Below are positions 7,475 to 15,342 of a DNA stretch of 64,000 bases, piece after piece (within the stretch, counting starts at the first letter, position 1; the number at the start of each line of letters is the position of its first letter). Location: the NCBI RefSeq assembly GCF_002074055.1, contig NZ_CP014619.1:248001-312000 (forward strand), given 5' to 3'. Under the pieces are notes generated by a model. It saw only the letters and a list, made by a program, of their open reading frames with translations. It searched no databases and was not told the DNA's origin. Source of the stretch: Frondihabitans sp. 762G35 (GTDB lineage: Bacteria; Actinomycetota; Actinomycetes; Actinomycetales; Microbacteriaceae). The translations under genes were made by a program, and so were the position numbers.

Positions 7475-9189
7475 GCGGCCTGCCGATCGCCTCCACCGGT
7501 GTCGCTCCGGCCCGTGCCGCGCAGCGCCCCTCGTCCGTCCCCGACTCGGGTGCGGCCTCGTCGTTCGACCTGGCGATGCAGGGCGCGCAGGAGCCCCGTC
7601 CCGAGTCGTCCGCCGCGTCGAACGCCCCCGGGCACCGTGCGCCCCGCCACGCGGAGACCCGCGACGCCGCCGCGAGCACCCCGGGGAACGGCGCCCCCGC
7701 CGACCGGGAGACCGCGAGCGACGCCGCGTCCGCCGCTGCGCCCGCCACCGCGCCGACCGCCGCAGCACCGTCCGCCGCGTCGGCGTCCGCGTCCGCTCCC
7801 GCTTCCGCGGCCGCGACCCCGGTGCCGACGGCTCCCACCGTCTCGCCGTCGGCCGCGGCGCTGCTCGGCTCGGCGTTCGCCGCGGCCGCACTGGCTGCGA
7901 GCCCCGGTGCCCCGCTCGCCGGTCAGGCGACCGCGGGTGCCGCGGTCTCGGGTGCCACAGTCGCCGGTGCCACGGCCTCGGGCGCCACGGTGTCGGGTGC
8001 GACGGTCTCCGCCGCCTCCCCGCTCGCGGACCCCGTGGCCGCGACGCCCGCCGCCGCGGCCGTCTCGGTCGCCGTGACGCCCGCTCCCGTGCTGCCCGCC
8101 ACCGACGGGACTCCGCTCGCCGGGCTCTCCACCGCCGCCGCGGCCGCCGATGTCGCGGTCGCTCCGGCCCGAGCTGCCGGGGGCCGAGTCGTCTCGACCG
8201 GTACCGCCTCGACCGGCACCGTCTCGACCGGCACCGTCTCGACCGGCACCGTCACGTCCTCTCGGGTCGCGTCCGCCACCGGACCGGCCGCGGGCGCCAC
8301 CGCGGGTCTCCCGTCCGCCGCCGTCTCCGCGGCTGCCGCCCCCGGCGTCGCCGGTGCCGCCGGTGCCGCCGTCGCGACGCCGACCTCCCCGACCGCGGCG
8401 GCCGCTCAGGCCGCACCCGCGACCCCGGCCACCCCCTCGGGCGCCGCCGCACCGTCGGCGCCGGCTCCCGCGCCCGTCGCAGCCGCCGTCGCGCCGCCCG
8501 CGGCTCAGACCGCAGCCGCCGCCGTCGCCACCCCGGTGGCGTCCGGCGACGCGCGTCCCGCGGCGAAGTCCGCGGACCGTGCGGCAGCGGCCCCGGCCGT
8601 GGCAGGTGCCGGCGACGTCGCGCAGCCCCCCGCGGGCGCCACCGGAGCACCCGCCGTCGCGCAGCCGATGTCGACGACCGGTGCCGCGGCTCCTGCCGTC
8701 TCGCAGCCGGCGCAGCCGCAGCCTCTCGCCCAGCAGCTCGCTCGCCCCGTCTTCACGCTGGCCGCGGCCGGCACCGGCGAGCACGTCGTCACGGTCCAGG
8801 TCACGCCGGATGCGCTCGGCCCCGTCACGGTCCGCGCCCACGTCGCCGCGAGCGGGATGCACGTCGAGCTGTTCGCGCAGTCCGACGCCGGTCGCGACGC
8901 GGTGCGCGGCATCCTGCAGGATCTCCGCCGCGACCTGCAGACGTCGGGCCTCCAGGCGAGCGTCGACCTGTCGTCGCAGAACCAGCCCTCCGGCCAGTCG
9001 GGCGGGCAGGCCGCCGCTCAGGCGAACGCGCAGGCCCAGGCGGACGCCCGCCGAGAGGCCGCCGCCGACGCGGGCCGGGCGCAGCAGCGCGACGGTCGCC
9101 CCGCGGCAGGCGGCACCCCCGAGATCGCCGGCCTCGTGCGCGACCCGCGCTCGACGCTCACCGCCACCTCCATCGACGTGATGGCCTGA
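7471..9189 (+). CDS. fliK: FliK, flagellar hook-length control protein
   Basis: FliK measures hook length and switches export specificity through FlhB. The 572-residue product has an Ala/Pro/Thr-rich, disordered N-terminal two-thirds and a conserved C-terminal Flg_hook domain. In that domain, 'GEHVVTVQVTPDALGPVTVR' near residue 440 matches the usual L.P..LG.v.v pattern, followed by 'DAVRGILQDLRRDLQTSGL'. Short tandem repeats lie near residues 160-185 (SGAT-type) and 245-262 (STGTV repeated), which could change length. Position between the export genes and flgD is canonical. It starts at ATG 7471, overlapping the peptidase gene. Confidence 0.87.
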   Translation: MSGLPIASTGVAPARAAQRPSSVPDSGAASSFDLAMQGAQEPRPESSAASNAPGHRAPRHAETRDAAASTPGNGAPADRETASDAASAAAPATAPTAAAPSAASASASAPASAAATPVPTAPTVSPSAAALLGSAFAAAALAASPGAPLAGQATAGAAVSGATVAGATASGATVSGATVSAASPLADPVAATPAAAAVSVAVTPAPVLPATDGTPLAGLSTAAAAADVAVAPARAAGGRVVSTGTASTGTVSTGTVSTGTVTSSRVASATGPAAGATAGLPSAAVSAAAAPGVAGAAGAAVATPTSPTAAAAQAAPATPATPSGAAAPSAPAPAPVAAAVAPPAAQTAAAAVATPVASGDARPAAKSADRAAAAPAVAGAGDVAQPPAGATGAPAVAQPMSTTGAAAPAVSQPAQPQPLAQQLARPVFTLAAAGTGEHVVTVQVTPDALGPVTVRAHVAASGMHVELFAQSDAGRDAVRGILQDLRRDLQTSGLQASVDLSSQNQPSGQSGGQAAAQANAQAQADARREAAADAGRAQQRDGRPAAGGTPEIAGLVRDPRSTLTATSIDVMA

Positions 9190-9201
9190 AAGGACGACCC
9201 C

Positions 9202-9648
9202 ATGCCACTCGACGGCATCACCGGAACGGTGTCCACCAGCGTTCCCGCCACCTCCACCAGCGCCACCCGAACTCCCAAGCAGGAGATGGACAGCCAGATG
9301 TTCATGCAGCTCCTCGTGAAGCAGCTGCAGAACCAGGATCCGTCGTCGCCGATGGACACGAACGCCATGATCAGCCAGACCACGCAGCTGGCGATGATGG
9401 AGCAGGTCACCAACAACACCACCACCGGCAACGAGAACTTCTCGCTGCAGATGCGCATCTCGGCCGCCAACCTCGTCGGCCGACAGGTCTCCTACACGGA
9501 CGCCGCCACCGGCAAGGCGGTCACGGGCACGGCGAGCGCCGTCTCGTTCGCCGGGTCGGTGCCGACCGTCACCGTCGGCGGCAAGGACATCGACCTCGAC
9601 TCGATCTCCGGCGTCGTCGATCCCACGGTCGCCGCCAAGGCCTCCTGA
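9202..9648 (+). CDS. flgD: FlgD, flagellar hook-capping scaffold
   Basis: FlgD caps the growing hook and is discarded when HAPs are added. The 148-residue protein carries the N-terminal FlgD signature ('FMQLLVKQLQNQDPSSPMD' around residues 34-52 and 'QTTQLAMMEQ'), then a short C-terminal part ('LVGRQVSYTDAATGKAVTG'). It is shorter than Gram-negative FlgD (about 220), lacking most of the FlgD Ig-like insert, as in many Gram-positive versions. A ribosome binding site (AAAGGA) precedes ATG 9202. A run of nine C follows the stop. Confidence 0.92.
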   Translation: MPLDGITGTVSTSVPATSTSATRTPKQEMDSQMFMQLLVKQLQNQDPSSPMDTNAMISQTTQLAMMEQVTNNTTTGNENFSLQMRISAANLVGRQVSYTDAATGKAVTGTASAVSFAGSVPTVTVGGKDIDLDSISGVVDPTVAAKAS

Positions 9649-9704
9649 CCCCCCCCCAGCTCTCCCGCTCTTCTCCACCCCTCCTTCCTCGAAAGGCAGT
9701 CACC

Positions 9705-10877
9705 ATGCTCCGCTCGCTCTACTCCGGCATCGCCGGCCTCCGCGCCCACCAGACCATGCTCGACGTCACCGGCAACAACATCGCCAACGTCAACACCGTG
9801 GGCTTCAAGGGCTCCGCGACCGTGTTCCAGGACACCCTGTCGCAGATCACCCACGGCGCCGGCGGCCCGCAGGCCGGCCTCGGCGGCACCAACCCCGCGC
9901 AGGTGGGCCTCGGCGTGCAGGTCGCCGGGATCACGACGAACTTCTCCCAGGGCTCGGCGCAGGCCACCGGCAAGGCCACCGACCTGATGATCTCGGGCGA
10001 CGGCTTCTTCGTCACCCGGAGCGGCAACCAGAGCGTCTACACGCGCGCCGGGTCGTTCGACTTCGACGCCCAGGGCCGCCTCACCACGACCGACGGCAAG
10101 ATCGTCCAGGGCTACTCGGCGACCAACGGGGTCGTGAACACCGGTGGCGGGCTCTCCGACATCATGCTCCCCGTCGGCGCGACCTCCCCGGCGCTCGCCA
10201 CCACGTCGGCGAAGGTCGGCGGCAACCTGCCCGGCGACGCGGCGACCGGCACCGCGATCACCCGCGACGTCGACGTCTACGACGCGCAGGGCACGAAGCG
10301 CACGCTCACGCTGAACTTCACGAAGACGGCGGCCGGCTGGGACGTCGCCGGCTCCGACGGGACCGGCGCGACGGGCACCACGAGCCTCGCGTTCTCGAAC
10401 GGACAGCAGACGACGGCGGGCTCGCTGGCCGTCGGCGGCATCACCGTGGACCTGTCGAAGGCCACCGGTTACGCCTCGCTCTCGACCGCGGCCATCTCCG
10501 ACGTCGACGGCCGCCAGGCCGGCACGCTGAACGGCTACACGATCTCCGCCGACGGCACGCTCATCGGCTCGTTCTCGAACGGCCAGTCCTCCGCGCTCGG
10601 CCGCATCGCGCTCGCCACCTTCACCAACCCCGCGGGTCTCGAGAAGGTCGGCAACTCCGGCTACGTCGCGACCGCCAACTCCGGTGCCATCGCCGTGGGC
10701 GCCCCCGGCGACCCGGGCCGCGGCGCCCTCGCCGGCGGCACCCTCGAGATGTCGAACGTCGACCTCTCGCAGGAGTTCACCAACCTGATCGTCGCCCAGC
10801 GCGGCTTCCAGGCCAACGCGCGCATCATCACCACGTCCGACGAGGTGCTCCAGGAGCTGACGAACCTCAAGCGCTAG
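9705..10877 (+). CDS. flgE: FlgE, flagellar hook protein
   Basis: FlgE polymerises into the flexible hook outside the cell. The 390-residue product shows the N-terminal D0/D1 motif 'GNNIANVNTVGFKGS' at about residues 24-38 and 'LMISGDGFFV' at about 95. The C-terminal D0 helix is 'LSQEFTNLIVAQRGFQANAR'. Length is typical for a Gram-positive hook subunit with a modest D2 insert. GAAAGG precedes ATG 9705. It is the last gene of this transcription unit and is followed by a strong hairpin. Confidence 0.95.
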   Translation: MLRSLYSGIAGLRAHQTMLDVTGNNIANVNTVGFKGSATVFQDTLSQITHGAGGPQAGLGGTNPAQVGLGVQVAGITTNFSQGSAQATGKATDLMISGDGFFVTRSGNQSVYTRAGSFDFDAQGRLTTTDGKIVQGYSATNGVVNTGGGLSDIMLPVGATSPALATTSAKVGGNLPGDAATGTAITRDVDVYDAQGTKRTLTLNFTKTAAGWDVAGSDGTGATGTTSLAFSNGQQTTAGSLAVGGITVDLSKATGYASLSTAAISDVDGRQAGTLNGYTISADGTLIGSFSNGQSSALGRIALATFTNPAGLEKVGNSGYVATANSGAIAVGAPGDPGRGALAGGTLEMSNVDLSQEFTNLIVAQRGFQANARIITTSDEVLQELTNLKR

Positions 10878-10917
10878 CGCTCCGGCGCCCTCCGCGCCGC
10901 CCGCTCGTCACACGTCC

Positions 10918-10955
10918 CGGCCCGGGGCACGCGAACCTTCGCGTGTCCCGGGCCG
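10918..10955. terminator. bidirectional hairpin between flgE and the minus-strand gene
   Basis: Bases 10918-10935 and 10938-10955 form an 18-bp stem with one G-T wobble and a 2-base loop. It lies between two convergent genes and would end flgE transcription on one side and the lamin-tail protein gene on the other. A U-run is weak, as is common in high-GC actinobacteria. Confidence 0.8.
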
Positions 10956-10999
10956 TTCCGCGTGGCGCGGGCAGCGGGGCGGCGCTGCGGCGCGCCGCC

Positions 11000-13030
11000 T
11001 CAGGCGCGACGACGCAGGAGCGTCACGAGCGCACCGCCGGCCAGCAGGAGCAGCGCGCCGAGCCCGACCAGCGGCATCGGCGCCGAGCCGGTGAACGCGA
11101 GCTCGGTGGGAGCCCCCGCCGCCGTGTCCACCCCGCCGGCGCCGGCGTCGCCGCCGACACCCGCGACCGGCGTCGCCGGGTCGGTGCACGGGTAGCTCCC
11201 CTGCCGGAACGAGAACCCGTCGGTGTCGTTGTCGTCGGCGTAGAAGGTGGATCGCTGTCCGGCCGTGCAGGTCCCGGCGGGAGCGACGGCGAAGCCCTCG
11301 TTGGCAAGGGCCCGGTCGGCGTCGCGGGGGGCGTCGTAGAGGGTCTCCTGCGCGAACGCGCCGTTCTCGTCGATGCCGAAGAGCGCCGTCTGCCCGGAGC
11401 AGGCGTCGTCGCAGACGACCCACAGTCGGCCGAGGTCCGCGTCGAACTGGACGTCCGCCACGATCGGGAACGACGTGGCGATCGTCGCGACGCGGTGGAA
11501 CGCGCCGTTCGGCATCAGCGCGTACGCGGAGACGCTGGCGGTGCCCTCGATCCCGACGAAGAAGAGGCCGTCCCCGTGGCCGGCGTAGTCGGCGGGGGAG
11601 TACGCGGCGCCCGTCGACCGGTCCACGAATCCGCCGTCGGTCAGGAAGGAGTCGGGGACGAACGTGACGCCCTCGGCGCCGGAGTTCGCGCCGAGCCCGG
11701 GGAAGTCGGGCGCGAGGTTCCACTCGTCCGTCGCGGAGAGGGAGGTCGCGGCTCCTGCGGTGTCGTATCGCAGGATCGAGGGCCTGCTGACGGAGGAGGC
11801 CTGGTCGTCGCGCTCCGTGGCGACGTAGACGCCGCCCGAGGAGGAGTCGTCGGCCACGGTCACGCCCTCGGCGTCGGGTGTTCCCGTGCCGTCGGCGTAG
11901 TGCAGCGTCTTGCCGGCGCTCCAGCCGCCGGTGGTCTGCGGGGCCCAGCCGCCGCGGCCGTCCGGGACGATCCGGTAGAGGAGACCGTTGCCGTTCTCGA
12001 CGCCCCAGAGCACCCCGTCGGCGCTCGTGCCGGAGGGCTCGTAGTCGAGTCCGCTGAGGTCGCCCGTGAAGGTCGATTCAGCGTCGAGGGGCGTCTCGTC
12101 GGGGGCGCCGGGCCAGGGCGTCGCGGCGACGGTGCCGGCGAAGGCGTTCGCGGAGCCCCTGGTCGACGCGGAGGTCTCGGCGAAGCCGCCCGTCCCGTCG
12201 GGGTCGCGGCCGTAGGTGGTGCCGGCGTGCGCGGTCCAGCCGTACGAGTCGATGAGGGTCGTGCCGTCGGCCGTGAACAGGCGCACGGTGTCGGCGCTGC
12301 CGAGGCCGAAGTCGAAGCCGTCCGGAGTCGACGCCGTCTTCTCGTCGAGCACCAGGAAGGCGCCGGGGGCGATCGTCGTGCCGGCGGGGATCGTGTAGGA
12401 GTGCGCGTCGTCGCCGTCCTTGAGGACGAGGCCGGAGACGTCGACCGGGGCGGCCCCGACCGTGGTCAGCTCGACCCAGTCGCCGGGGGTGCCGCCGTTC
12501 GACTCGACCTCGTTGATGCGCACGGGGGAGGAGCAGTCGTTCGCCGCGCCCTTCGTCGACGCCGTGGTCGTGGTCAGGGCGCCCGTGCCGTCGGGGCACC
12601 GGCCGTAGGTGACCGCGCTGTGGGCGGTCCAGGCGTAGGAGGCGACCAGGGTGTTCGCGGTGTCGTAGAGGCGGGCCGAGTCCGGGGCGCCGAGACCGAA
12701 GGAGAAGCCCTCGGGATCGGTCGTCGTGGCCTGGTCGACGACGAGGAACCCGCCGGGCTCGACGACGGACCCGGCCGGCAGAACGTACTTCGCGTGCGTG
12801 TCGTCGGAGTCGAGGAAGCCGTAGCCCGACACGTCGATCGGGGCCGCCGACGTGTTCGTCAGCTCGACCCAGTCCGTGTCGTCGCCGTTCGACTCCACCT
12901 CGTTGACGACGACGCCGGTCGAGGGGGCAGGAGCCGCGGCCGCGACGGTGGCCGTGGCGGCGATCAGCCCCGCGGAGGCGAGGAGGCCGGCGAGGCCGAG
13001 GGTGGCGAGGCGGCTGGGAAGCGGGCGCAT
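11000..13030 (-). CDS. secreted, sortase-anchored protein with two lamin-tail domains and a beta-propeller-like region
   Basis: This 676-residue protein starts at ATG 13030 with a signal peptide (hydrophobic residues 8-36, ending AAAAPAP). Two lamin-tail (LTD) repeats follow, each with NEVESNG and DWVEL(T) motifs, at about residues 42-110 and 175-240. Residues about 305-630 resemble a phytase-like/esterase-like propeller ('GVLWGVENGNGLLYRI', 'DAEGVTVADDSSSGGVYVATE', 'EGVTFVPDSF'). The C-terminus is a sorting signal: LAFTG, a hydrophobic helix, then RRRA. It should be covalently attached to the cell wall by a class E-type sortase. The activity is unknown, and LTD domains often accompany nuclease or phosphoesterase modules. 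It is the only minus-strand gene inside the flagellar cluster. Confidence 0.8.
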   Translation of the reverse strand: MRPLPSRLATLGLAGLLASAGLIAATATVAAAAPAPSTGVVVNEVESNGDDTDWVELTNTSAAPIDVSGYGFLDSDDTHAKYVLPAGSVVEPGGFLVVDQATTTDPEGFSFGLGAPDSARLYDTANTLVASYAWTAHSAVTYGRCPDGTGALTTTTASTKGAANDCSSPVRINEVESNGGTPGDWVELTTVGAAPVDVSGLVLKDGDDAHSYTIPAGTTIAPGAFLVLDEKTASTPDGFDFGLGSADTVRLFTADGTTLIDSYGWTAHAGTTYGRDPDGTGGFAETSASTRGSANAFAGTVAATPWPGAPDETPLDAESTFTGDLSGLDYEPSGTSADGVLWGVENGNGLLYRIVPDGRGGWAPQTTGGWSAGKTLHYADGTGTPDAEGVTVADDSSSGGVYVATERDDQASSVSRPSILRYDTAGAATSLSATDEWNLAPDFPGLGANSGAEGVTFVPDSFLTDGGFVDRSTGAAYSPADYAGHGDGLFFVGIEGTASVSAYALMPNGAFHRVATIATSFPIVADVQFDADLGRLWVVCDDACSGQTALFGIDENGAFAQETLYDAPRDADRALANEGFAVAPAGTCTAGQRSTFYADDNDTDGFSFRQGSYPCTDPATPVAGVGGDAGAGGVDTAAGAPTELAFTGSAPMPLVGLGALLLLAGGALVTLLRRRA

Positions 13031-13134
13031 CGGTGTCCGTTCTGTCGTGTCGTTCGTGTGAGTCTTCCCACGGCAGGTGTCGCCCGGGTGAACAGGTCGT
13101 CCCACCGCCGCCGCGAAATCCGCGCGACCGCGCC

Positions 13135-13161
13135 TAACGACCCCCCGCCCCCTGCCGATAG
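13135..13161 (+). promoter_or_regulatory. sigma-28 (FliA)-like promoter of flbD-motAB
   Basis: TAACGACC at 13135-13142 and GCCGATAG at 13154-13161 are spaced by 11 bp, identical in layout to the elements before flgB and fliM. Initiation near 13168 would leave a leader of about 68 nt before flbD. The element lies in the divergent interval of 206 bases shared with the minus-strand surface protein gene. I see no other clear element in that interval. Confidence 0.68.
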
Positions 13162-13236
13162 TGAGTGATAGCAGCGCAGGATGCGCGCTCCGCGGGACAC
13201 GGATGGACCGCGGGAACACAGACCTAGGACGGGCCG

Positions 13237-13512
13237 ATGATCGTCGTCACACGACTCAATGACAGTCAGTTCGCGATCAACCCCGACTTGATCGAGCGAA
13301 TCCACGAGACCCCCGACACCACCATCGTCATGGTGGACGGGGCGAAGTACATCGTCACGGAGACGATGGCCGAGGTGATCGACCTGATCGCGCGGTACCG
13401 CTCGCGGATCGTGGCCCTCGCCTACGGCGACGAGCCCGCCTCGCAGCGATCGCAGGACAGACGCCCGCTCGAGCTCGTGCCGCCCGCCCCCTTCACGCGT
13501 CGGGAGCGGTGA
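13237..13512 (+). CDS. flbD: FlbD family flagellar protein
   Basis: A 91-residue member of the small FlbD family found in Gram-positive flagellar operons just before motA. The hallmark N-terminal segment is intact: 'MIVVTRLNDSQFAINPDLIE', then 'ETPDTTIVMVDGAKYIV'. The function of this family (not the Caulobacter response regulator of the same name) is not well defined. The last ~30 residues are a basic, Pro-rich tail that differs from shorter relatives. The next gene, motA, starts one base after the stop. Confidence 0.85.
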   Translation: MIVVTRLNDSQFAINPDLIERIHETPDTTIVMVDGAKYIVTETMAEVIDLIARYRSRIVALAYGDEPASQRSQDRRPLELVPPAPFTRRER

Positions 13513-13513
13513 C

Positions 13514-14329
13514 GTGGATCCGGCAACCATCATCGGCCTCGTCGTCGCGTTCGGGGCCCTCTTCGGCATGATGACGATGGAGCACGTCGGCATCGTCTCC
13601 ATCTTCCTGCCCGCGCCCATGATGCTCGTCTTCGGGACGACCATCGGCGTCGGCCTCGCCGGCGGCGCCCTCAAGGACACCGTCAACGCGTTCAAGTCGG
13701 TCCCCAGCGCGATCCTCGCCAAGAAGTCGAACCCGGCGAAGCAGATCGACGACCTCGTCACCATCGCCGAGAAGGCCCGGGCCAACGGCCTGCTGGCGCT
13801 CGAGCAGGAGGCGGAGGGCATCGACGACCCGTTCCTCAAGGGCGCGCTGCAGAGCGTGGCCGACGGGACCGACGGCGACGAGCTCCGCGAGCTCCTCGAG
13901 GACGAGATCCAGTCCCGCACGTCGCAGTCCCGACAGGCGGCGAAGTTCTTCATGAGCCTCGGCGGCTACGCGCCGACCGTCGGCATCATCGGCACCGTCG
14001 TGTCGCTGACCCACGTGCTCGAGAACCTCTCCACTCCCGACAAGCTCGGGCCGCTCATCGCGAGCGCCTTCGTCGCGACCCTCTGGGGTCTGCTCACCGC
14101 CAACCTCATCTGGCTGCCGATCGCCGGCCGCATCAAGCGCGTCATGGAGCTCGAGGTGGCGCGGATGACGCTGCTCATGGAGGGCGTCCTCGCCGTCCAG
14201 GAGGGCACCCAGCCGCGCCTCCTCGGCGAGCGCCTCCGCGCCATGGTGCCGAAGGCCGACCTCCCGCCCGAGGGCAAGCTCGTGAAGTCGAAGAAGGTCT
14301 CCGAGCCGCAGGAAGCGGAGGCGGCGTGA
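13514..14329 (+). CDS. motA: MotA, flagellar stator proton channel subunit
   Basis: MotA and MotB form the stator that couples ion flow to rotation. The 271-residue protein starts at GTG 13514. It shows the four-helix MotA/ExbB topology: helices near residues 3-22 and 32-50, a large cytoplasmic loop (about 60-145) that contacts FliG, and a C-terminal helix pair ('APTVGIIGTVVSLTHVLENL', 'ASAFVATLWGLLTANLIWLP'). The conserved GIIGTV and TLWG...N motifs and the Pro pair are present. A charged tail (residues 240-271) follows. The 4-base overlap with motB supports coupled synthesis. Confidence 0.95.
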   Translation: MDPATIIGLVVAFGALFGMMTMEHVGIVSIFLPAPMMLVFGTTIGVGLAGGALKDTVNAFKSVPSAILAKKSNPAKQIDDLVTIAEKARANGLLALEQEAEGIDDPFLKGALQSVADGTDGDELRELLEDEIQSRTSQSRQAAKFFMSLGGYAPTVGIIGTVVSLTHVLENLSTPDKLGPLIASAFVATLWGLLTANLIWLPIAGRIKRVMELEVARMTLLMEGVLAVQEGTQPRLLGERLRAMVPKADLPPEGKLVKSKKVSEPQEAEAA

Positions 14330-15285
14330 GCTCCAAGCGCCGCCGCCGGGGCGGCCACGGAGACGCCCACGAGGGCGACGAGCACCCGGACGAGCGCTGG
14401 ATGGCGTCCTACATGGACATGATCACGGTGCTGATGTGCATGTTCATCGTGCTCTTCGCGATGTCGTCGGTCGACCAGCAGAAGTTCATGGCGCTGAAGG
14501 AGTCGCTCGCGACGGGATTCGGTCAGACGGTGTCGAAGAAGATCGACACCGCCTCCGGCACGATCGTCCGGGCCGACCAGGTCACGAAGGACGCCAAGGG
14601 CTACTCCGCCAGCAAGACCGCGGCCGAGTCGTCGACGAGCGCCAGCGGCTCCTCGAAGACGAACAGCGACAGCGCCACGGGCGCCGGGGCCGGTCAGGGC
14701 GGCAAGCTCGCCGCGGCCAGCGCTCCCACGGCGGCTCAGACGGCCGCCAACACCAAGCTGGCGACGGCCGAGGTCGACGACCTCACGAGCATCCGGAACG
14801 CCATCGAGAAGAACCTCCAGGCGAGGGGTCTCGCCAAGGACGTCCAGTTCCTCGTGACCTCGCGCGGCCTCACGGTCCGCCTGGTCGGCTCGGAGACGTT
14901 CTTCGACTCCAACTCCGCCGACCTCTCCGGCATGGCCCGCCAGGTCATGGACGCGATCGCACCGGTGCTGAAGACGGCCGGCCACGAGGTCTCGGTGGAG
15001 GGTCACGCCGACTCCCGCGACTCCGCGGCGCCCTATCCCACGAACTGGGAGCTCAGCGCGGCCCGCGCCACCGGGGTCCTGCGCGACCTCGTGGAGCGCG
15101 GCGGGATCTCGCCCGTGCAGATCCAGTCGGTCGGCTACGGCTCGTCCAGGCCGCTCGCGGCGGGCACGTCGGACGCCGATCTGGCGAAGAACCGACGGGT
15201 CGACATCGTGGTCCTGTCCAACCAGAAGGACGACGTCAACGCCCTCATCCCGAAGATCGCCGCCGCGGAGGCCGCCGCCCACTAG
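14326..15285 (+). CDS. motB: MotB, flagellar stator peptidoglycan-binding subunit
   Basis: MotB anchors the stator to the wall and carries the ion-binding aspartate, here Asp31 in WMASYMDMITVL at the start of the only transmembrane helix (about 30-47). A basic N-terminus (KRRRRGG) is typical. A Ser/Thr/Ala linker (about 95-145) precedes the OmpA-like domain with 'VEGHADSRDSA' and 'NWELSAARATGVLRDL' (about residues 222-265). The residue pattern around the Asp (no polar Na+-type signature) suggests protons, which is inference. It starts at GTG 14326, overlapping motA, and its end is followed by the promoter of fliM. Confidence 0.95.
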   Translation: MSSKRRRRGGHGDAHEGDEHPDERWMASYMDMITVLMCMFIVLFAMSSVDQQKFMALKESLATGFGQTVSKKIDTASGTIVRADQVTKDAKGYSASKTAAESSTSASGSSKTNSDSATGAGAGQGGKLAAASAPTAAQTAANTKLATAEVDDLTSIRNAIEKNLQARGLAKDVQFLVTSRGLTVRLVGSETFFDSNSADLSGMARQVMDAIAPVLKTAGHEVSVEGHADSRDSAAPYPTNWELSAARATGVLRDLVERGGISPVQIQSVGYGSSRPLAAGTSDADLAKNRRVDIVVLSNQKDDVNALIPKIAAAEAAAH

Positions 15286-15307
15286 TCACGCCGTCGAGAT
15301 GTTTAAC

Positions 15308-15334
15308 TAACGAGCCGCCCCGGCCGGTCGATAA
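15308..15334 (+). promoter_or_regulatory. sigma-28 (FliA)-like promoter of fliM operon, leaderless layout
   Basis: TAACGAGC at 15308-15315 and GTCGATAA at 15327-15334 have an 11-bp spacer. Only 8 bases separate the -10 element from the fliM GTG at 15343, so the mRNA should start at or next to the start codon. No Shine-Dalgarno sequence is present in the gap. The upstream frame is closed by TAA at 15304-15306. Confidence 0.7.
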
Positions 15335-15342
15335 GTCTTTTC

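Noticed and set aside
10943-13168. A 741-residue plus-strand frame opposite the lamin-tail protein gene
   Set aside because: It is Gly/Arg/Val-rich without motifs. The minus-strand frame has a signal peptide, repeated domains and a sorting signal, so it is the true gene.
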